This document shows, piece after piece, positions 59,996 through 64,000 of a stretch of 64,000 nt of DNA. A program made the position numbers and the translations under genes. Origin of the DNA: Roseomonas sp. (GTDB taxonomy: Bacteria > Pseudomonadota > Alphaproteobacteria > Acetobacterales > Acetobacteraceae); the NCBI GenBank assembly GCA_020249265.1, contig JADCGA010000001.1:124001-188000 (forward strand), read 5' to 3'. The notes below the pieces were generated by a model that was given only the letters and a program-made list of their open reading frames with translations, was not told where the DNA came from and made no database searches. The stretch's first letter is position 1; each line of letters opens with the position of its first letter.

Positions 59996-61660
59996 ATGGC
60001 AGCGCCCAAACTTTCAGACGTTCTGGCAACAGTCTTCACGCAAGAAGGCTGCGATACGCTTTTCACCCTTATGGGTGACGCGAATATGTATTGGACCGAG
60101 GCAATGCAGCGCCAGCCGGGGATGAATATCATCCACGCCCGGCATGAACATTGCGCTGTTGCGATGGCCGATGCCTATGCGCGCGCGACCGGCAAGGTAG
60201 GTGTGGCATCCACCACCTGCGGGCCGGGCTTCACGCAAATCATGACCGGGCTTGCCATCGCCGCGCGCGCGAATACGCCGATGGTGGTGTTTGCGGGCGA
60301 TTCGCCCATCGCCGCGCCCTATTACATTCAGCAGATTGATATGGCGCCGCTCACGCAAGCGACGGGTGCCCATCATATCTCGGTCAAAACCATGGATCGC
60401 GCCTTGGAAAATGTGCGCGAAGCCTTCCATTTCGCGGCACTGGAACGCCGGCCAGTCGTGATCAGCATACCGATGGATCTGCAAAAGCAGGCCTATCCGC
60501 ATATGGTGGATTACATCCCATCGGCTGATTATCTGCCGGCAGCGCAACGCCCGCAGCCGGACCCGACATTGGTTGAAAAGCTGGTCGAGCTGATCGCGGC
60601 TGCCGAAAAGCCGATCATCATCGCGGGCCGTGGGGCGAAGCTGTCCCAGGCGCGTGAAGCGATTGAGGAAATGGCGGAAGCCATGGGCGCGCTTCTCACC
60701 ACCTCCTTGCAGGCCAAGGGTCTGTTTACCGGCAATCGCTTCGCCATGGATATCTCCGGCGCCTATGCCAGCGATTTCTCGCGCGAACGCTTTGCTGAGG
60801 CCGATCTGGTGATCGGGCTTGGTGTTGGGCTTGGCGCCTATACGACGGAAAGCGGTTACCTCTATCCCGGTGCGCAGACGGTGCAGATTGATATCGGCCC
60901 GCGCGGGCTATGGCAGGGGCTGCGCACGGCGGATTTGCATATCCGCGCCGATGCCAAGGCGGCGGCGGAAGCCGTCACCGCCGCCATCAAGCGCCATGAT
61001 GCAGGCGGCAAGCGCTTCCGCAGTGAAGAAATGGCTGCGCTGATTGCCGCCGATGTGCCGGACCGCAAGGAATTCACCATTGCGCCCGGCACGGTTGATC
61101 CGCGCAAGGCGATCATGGAATTGGATGCGGTGGTGCCGAAGGATTGGGATGTGGTGATTGGCGGAGGCCATTACCTTGGCTTCGCCATGACCTATCTGAA
61201 GGGCCGTGCAGCCGAGCGTTATCATGTGGTGAGCGATTTCGGCGCCATCGGCAATGGCCTGCCGGCGGCGATTGGCGTGGCTGCCGCGCGCAAGGATGGC
61301 AAGGTGCTGCTGATTGAAGGCGATGGCAGCTTGCTGATGCATATCCAGGAATTGGAAACCGCGCGCCGGCATGGCACCAAATTCCTGATGGCGATCATCA
61401 ATGATGGCGGCTATGGCGCGGAAATCCACAAATTCCGCGCTGGCAATATTGATGCCGGCATTGTCATTCATGGCCGCGGCGATTTGGCCGGCGTGGCCAA
61501 TGGCTTTGGCGTGCGCGGCCAGACCGTGAGTGCGCTTGGCCAAATGGGCGCGATGTTTGAGACCCACCAAAGCGGCAATAGCGCCAGCCTTTGGGATGTG
61601 CATACGGATGATACGGTGGTGTCCCGCCCCTATCGCCGCATTCATTACGGGGAAGCCTGA
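59996..61660 (+). CDS. thiamine diphosphate-dependent enzyme (acetolactate synthase/benzoylformate decarboxylase superfamily)
   Basis: A 554-residue three-domain ThDP enzyme. The activating Glu is in IHARHEHCAVAMADAYARA near residue 50; the middle domain holds PIIIAGRGAKLSQA; and the ThDP/Mg motif runs from GDGSLLMHIQELE to INDGGYGAE near 440-470. Members decarboxylate 2-keto acids or ligate them (ALS, IPDC, glyoxylate carboligase and others). It lies directly after the CoxG-like gene and ends in a strong terminator. It lacks enough signature to choose a specific reaction; not the housekeeping IlvB by context. Confidence 0.87.
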   Translation: MAAPKLSDVLATVFTQEGCDTLFTLMGDANMYWTEAMQRQPGMNIIHARHEHCAVAMADAYARATGKVGVASTTCGPGFTQIMTGLAIAARANTPMVVFAGDSPIAAPYYIQQIDMAPLTQATGAHHISVKTMDRALENVREAFHFAALERRPVVISIPMDLQKQAYPHMVDYIPSADYLPAAQRPQPDPTLVEKLVELIAAAEKPIIIAGRGAKLSQAREAIEEMAEAMGALLTTSLQAKGLFTGNRFAMDISGAYASDFSRERFAEADLVIGLGVGLGAYTTESGYLYPGAQTVQIDIGPRGLWQGLRTADLHIRADAKAAAEAVTAAIKRHDAGGKRFRSEEMAALIAADVPDRKEFTIAPGTVDPRKAIMELDAVVPKDWDVVIGGGHYLGFAMTYLKGRAAERYHVVSDFGAIGNGLPAAIGVAAARKDGKVLLIEGDGSLLMHIQELETARRHGTKFLMAIINDGGYGAEIHKFRAGNIDAGIVIHGRGDLAGVANGFGVRGQTVSALGQMGAMFETHQSGNSASLWDVHTDDTVVSRPYRRIHYGEA

Positions 61661-61666
61661 ATCAAA

Positions 61667-61696
61667 AAGGGCGCTGCGTTATGGCGCAGCGCCCTT
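61667..61696. terminator. 12-bp bidirectional terminator hairpin
   Basis: AAGGGCGCTGCG-TTATGG-CGCAGCGCCCTT (61667-61696) is a perfect 12-bp stem between the ends of the convergent ThDP-enzyme and crotonase genes. An A-run precedes it on the plus strand, giving a U-run after the stem for leftward transcription, and TTGATT follows it for rightward transcription. It is a good intrinsic terminator for both genes. Confidence 0.75.
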
Positions 61697-61704
61697 GATT
61701 AGGG

Positions 61705-62484
61705 TCAGCGCCCGTGAAAAACGGGCGCTCTTTTTTCGCGGAAGGCGGCAAGGCCTTCCTGGATATCTTCGCTTTCCTTGCAAAGCCGGGCACGTTCCGC
61801 GCAAGCCGCGACATCCAGCCTGCCATGGCCGATTTCATTCAGCGCCTGCTTCATGCCTTGTATCGCCAGTGGCGCGCCATTGGCGAGCGTATTCGCCAGG
61901 TTGTCCACTGCCGCATCCAATTCTTCCGGCGCCACCAATTGCGTCAGGTAGCCGATGCGGAGCAATTCCTCTGCCTCCAGTTTCTCCGCCGTCATGAACA
62001 GGCGCTTGGCATTGTTCAGGCCGAGGCGGGAGACATAACGCTCAAGCCCGGTCGGGTAGTAATGCACGCCAAGCCGGGCAGCCGGCATGAACATTTCCAT
62101 CCCTGTCACGCCGATGCGGAAATCCGCCGTCAGCGCGAAATCCGTGGAACCGCCATAGACGCCACCCTGCAAGCGGCAAATGGTCGGCACGCGCACGGCT
62201 TCAAACCTATCCACCATGGCTTCAAAACTCGGCGCGCGGGCAGCGGCTTCCTTGTCTTCCGCGAAGCCGCCCAAATGGAAGCCGGCGCTGAAGGCAGGGC
62301 CGCTCGCCGCCAGGACCAGCACGCGGAGCGACGGGTTGGCATCCACCTGCTCCAAATACTCCATGATGCGGATGATATCGCCGGGCTCCACGCGATTGCG
62401 GTGGCGGGAGCGATGCAGCCGGATGGTGGCGCGGCTACCTTCAATTTCCAGGCTGGGCGGATCAAGGCGAGTGTCTTCGGTCAT
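61705..62484 (-). CDS. crotonase-family protein lacking a hydratase glutamate
   Basis: A 259-residue enoyl-CoA hydratase/isomerase-fold protein. Oxyanion-hole segments are FSAGFHLGGF (65-74) and GVYGGSTDFAL (108-118), and the C-terminal trimerisation helix ends FREKRAPVFHGR, the common FxEKRxPxF motif. Of the two catalytic Glu residues of true enoyl-CoA hydratases, the first corresponds to Asp115 and the second to Ala135 in FMPAARLG (normally FxxPEIxLG). It is therefore unlikely to be a standard hydratase; isomerase, hydrolase or another crotonase reaction is possible. Substrate should still be a CoA ester. Confidence 0.85.
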   Translation of the reverse strand: MTEDTRLDPPSLEIEGSRATIRLHRSRHRNRVEPGDIIRIMEYLEQVDANPSLRVLVLAASGPAFSAGFHLGGFAEDKEAAARAPSFEAMVDRFEAVRVPTICRLQGGVYGGSTDFALTADFRIGVTGMEMFMPAARLGVHYYPTGLERYVSRLGLNNAKRLFMTAEKLEAEELLRIGYLTQLVAPEELDAAVDNLANTLANGAPLAIQGMKQALNEIGHGRLDVAACAERARLCKESEDIQEGLAAFREKRAPVFHGR

Positions 62485-62623
62485 GGCGTTCCTCTCATGC
62501 CCGGGCAGTTTCCCAGATTTCAGTGCGCGGCGCCATTGCCGGGGTAGAAATTGAAAAGGGGCAGCCGAAGCCGCCCCTTGATGCTGCGGAAGGCAGAAGC
62601 CCCCAAATCAAAGCCAAGCCAGA

Positions 62624-63607
62624 TCAGCCATCCACGCGGATGTTGTTGGCCTGGATGACTTGGCGGAATTCTTCCCGGTGGCGGTCCAGGAAGGCCTTGA
62701 AATCGGTCGCATTGCGATACAGCGGCTGGAAGCCGATCTGCGCCAGGCGGCCCTTGACCTCATCGGTTGCCATGGCCTTGCCGGTTTCGGCATCCAGACG
62801 TTCGATGATGGGGCGCGGCGTGGCAGCCGGCACCATATAACCGCCGAAAGCGCCGGCATCGTAACCCTCCACACCCGGCAGGCGGGCCAGCGGCATCAGA
62901 TCGGGCTGCAATTCAGTGCCATTCTGGAGGGTAACACCAAGTGCCCGCACCGCACCCTGCCGGAACAGGGCTGAGGTCGCGACCAGGGTTTCAATCGCGA
63001 AATCCACCTGCCCCGCCGTCACCGCCGTCAGGCCCGGGGCGCTGCCCTGGAAGGGCACATGCAGGGCATCCAGCTTGGCCTTGGACAGGAACATCAGCGT
63101 AATCAGATGCGCCGCCGCCCCAATGCCAGAGGTGGCATAGGTGTATTTGCCGGGCTCCGCACGCACTTTGGCGACGAATTCCGCAGCATTCTGCGCCGGG
63201 AAATCCTTACGCACGATCAGCACGTAGGGGGAAATGCCGATCTGCGCGACCGGGGCAAAATCCTTAGTCACGTCATAAGGAGTGCGCTGCACCAAAGGCG
63301 CCGTGGTGAAAGGCCCGGTAGACGCCGCCAGGATGGTGTAGCCATCGGGCGCGGCCTTCGCCACCAAATCGGTGCCGATCATGCCGCCGGCGCCGGCGCG
63401 ATTTTCCGGCACAATCGGCTGGCCCCAAGATTCAGCGATCTTGGACGCGGTAACGCGGGCCATAAGGTCAGTCGCCTGACCGGGCGGCCAGGGCACAACC
63501 AGGCGCAACGGGCGTGACGGGTAGGCGGCCTGGGCCTGGGCAATGGCGGGGGCGGCAAGCCCTGCGGCCAAGCCGCTGGCACCCAGCAATAAGGAACGGC
63601 GATCCAT
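62624..63607 (-). CDS. Bug-family (TctC-like) solute-binding protein
   Basis: A 327-residue exported protein with a DRRSLLLGASGLAAGLAAPA signal, then YPSRPLRLVVPWPPGQATDL and VPENRAGAGGMIGTDLV, and LHVPFQGSAPGLTAVTAG later. The ATG at 63607 has AGGAGG eleven bases upstream. It lies between the crotonase and class III aminotransferase genes, all leftward, but a likely terminator stands between it and the aminotransferase. One of five orphan Bug proteins in the window; none has TctA/TctB nearby. Confidence 0.89.
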   Translation of the reverse strand: MDRRSLLLGASGLAAGLAAPAIAQAQAAYPSRPLRLVVPWPPGQATDLMARVTASKIAESWGQPIVPENRAGAGGMIGTDLVAKAAPDGYTILAASTGPFTTAPLVQRTPYDVTKDFAPVAQIGISPYVLIVRKDFPAQNAAEFVAKVRAEPGKYTYATSGIGAAAHLITLMFLSKAKLDALHVPFQGSAPGLTAVTAGQVDFAIETLVATSALFRQGAVRALGVTLQNGTELQPDLMPLARLPGVEGYDAGAFGGYMVPAATPRPIIERLDAETGKAMATDEVKGRLAQIGFQPLYRNATDFKAFLDRHREEFRQVIQANNIRVDG

Positions 63608-63688
63608 AATGAGCGTAGCCTCCTGGTTGGATGGGGCGACACTGACAGGTGAAACCCCTTGGCCCGCTAACTGGGTCACAAAAGTGTA

Positions 63689-63719
63689 AAAAACAAGTGT
63701 TGCCTAGAAAATTGGCAAC
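63689..63719 (-). terminator. intrinsic terminator after the aminotransferase gene
   Basis: On the minus strand, GTTGCC and GGCAAC (63714-63719 and 63699-63704) form a 6-bp stem with a nine-base loop, followed by ACTTGTTTTTT (63698 down to about 63688). The stem plus T-run just past the aminotransferase stop (63729) is the pattern of a Rho-independent terminator. Confidence 0.55.
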
Positions 63720-63728
63720 TCTACCCCA

Positions 63729-64000
63729 TCAGGCGGCCTTGGCCGGCAGGGATTTCATCGCCGCGCGGAAGGCATCGAGGGTCTGCGCCACATCCGCGGC
63801 GCTATGCGCCAGGGACATGTAGAATTTGGCGTCCCCCTTCAGGATGCCGCGGCCACGGAATACGCCATTCACATGCTTTTGCATGGCCGCATCCTGGCGG
63901 ATGACGCTGCGATAATCCCGGATATCGCCCGTCGCATAGACCACATCGAATAAGGGCGGTTCCCCCACCAACTGGGCGGGGATGCCGGCCTCATGGATCA
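63729..64000 (-). CDS. class III aminotransferase (C-terminal part, runs off the window)
   Basis: The last 90 residues are visible (from IHEAGIPAQLVGEPPLFDV to the stop). RDYRSVIRQDAAMQKHVNG and GRGILKGDAKFYMSLAHSAADV resemble the C-terminal domain of glutamate-1-semialdehyde aminomutase-like class III PLP aminotransferases. The catalytic Lys lies outside the window. A true HemL role is not assumed, since many paralogues act on other amines. It is leftward and ends before a likely terminator. Confidence 0.8.
   Translation of the reverse strand, partial: IHEAGIPAQLVGEPPLFDVVYATGDIRDYRSVIRQDAAMQKHVNGVFRGRGILKGDAKFYMSLAHSAADVAQTLDAFRAAMKSLPAKAA

Overview
This is a high-GC chromosomal window from an alphaproteobacterium, most likely an Acetobacteraceae/Roseomonas-like member of the Rhodospirillales. 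The basis is protein character and gene order: leuS-lptE-holA, ribF then ileS-lspA-DUF3035 lipoprotein (BamF-like), five orphan Bug/TctC-type solute-binding proteins, and dense, short-gap packing. The genus is an inference. No rRNA, tRNA, CRISPR array, transposase or integrase was seen.

Layout. 1-7.3 kb: a catabolic block with three flavin enzymes (luciferase-like, old-yellow-enzyme, Baeyer-Villiger type), a beta-hydroxyacid dehydrogenase, an HpcH/HpaI aldolase, an acyl-CoA dehydrogenase and a Bug protein. 7.3-13.6 kb: DUF3429, uvrB, then a NitT/TauT-type ABC importer co-directional with an Asp/Glu-racemase-superfamily enzyme whose active site is arylmalonate-decarboxylase-like. 13.6-27.5 kb: an exopolysaccharide locus, namely a nine-gene overlapping leftward operon (heparinase-like, Wzz-like, O-antigen polymerase/ligase-like, PglC-type initiating transferase, DegT aminotransferase, two glycosyltransferases, WecB, FlaA1/PglF-type dehydratase) and a divergent 881-residue six-SLBB export protein. 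27.6-41.1 kb: metabolic and transport singletons, including a gamma-glutamyltransferase homologue without its catalytic threonine, a CPFC thioredoxin-fold protein, a tandem CDGSH protein, MlrC and aspartoacylase families, and a PglD-like acetyltransferase that could complete a bacillosamine-type pathway. 41.1-45.3 kb: leuS-lptE-holA. 45.3-49.2 kb: a RuBisCO-like protein overlapping a cupin, a 1-Cys peroxiredoxin, another cupin and a Bug gene. 49.2-50.5 kb: an AT-rich islet with one gene, an abortive-infection-type protein with an HEPN-like RNx5H motif. 50.5-56.6 kb: MaoC, LOG, ribF, ileS, lspA, DUF3035. 56.7-61.7 kb: an M16 protease pair, CoxG-like protein and ThDP enzyme. 61.7-64 kb: a crotonase with altered catalytic residues, a Bug protein and the C-terminus of a class III aminotransferase.

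The most unusual items are the Abi-like islet that abuts a Bug gene lacking a normal start codon, the RuBisCO-like protein/cupin pair, a five-hairpin palindrome array between convergent genes (34.6-34.7 kb), and a palindromic repeat translated as the N-terminus of LspA. Others are the catalytically degenerate GGT lipoprotein, a small membrane ORF that may be frameshifted (41.0 kb), and the split bacillosamine-like gene set. All functions are read from sequence motifs; no database search was possible.
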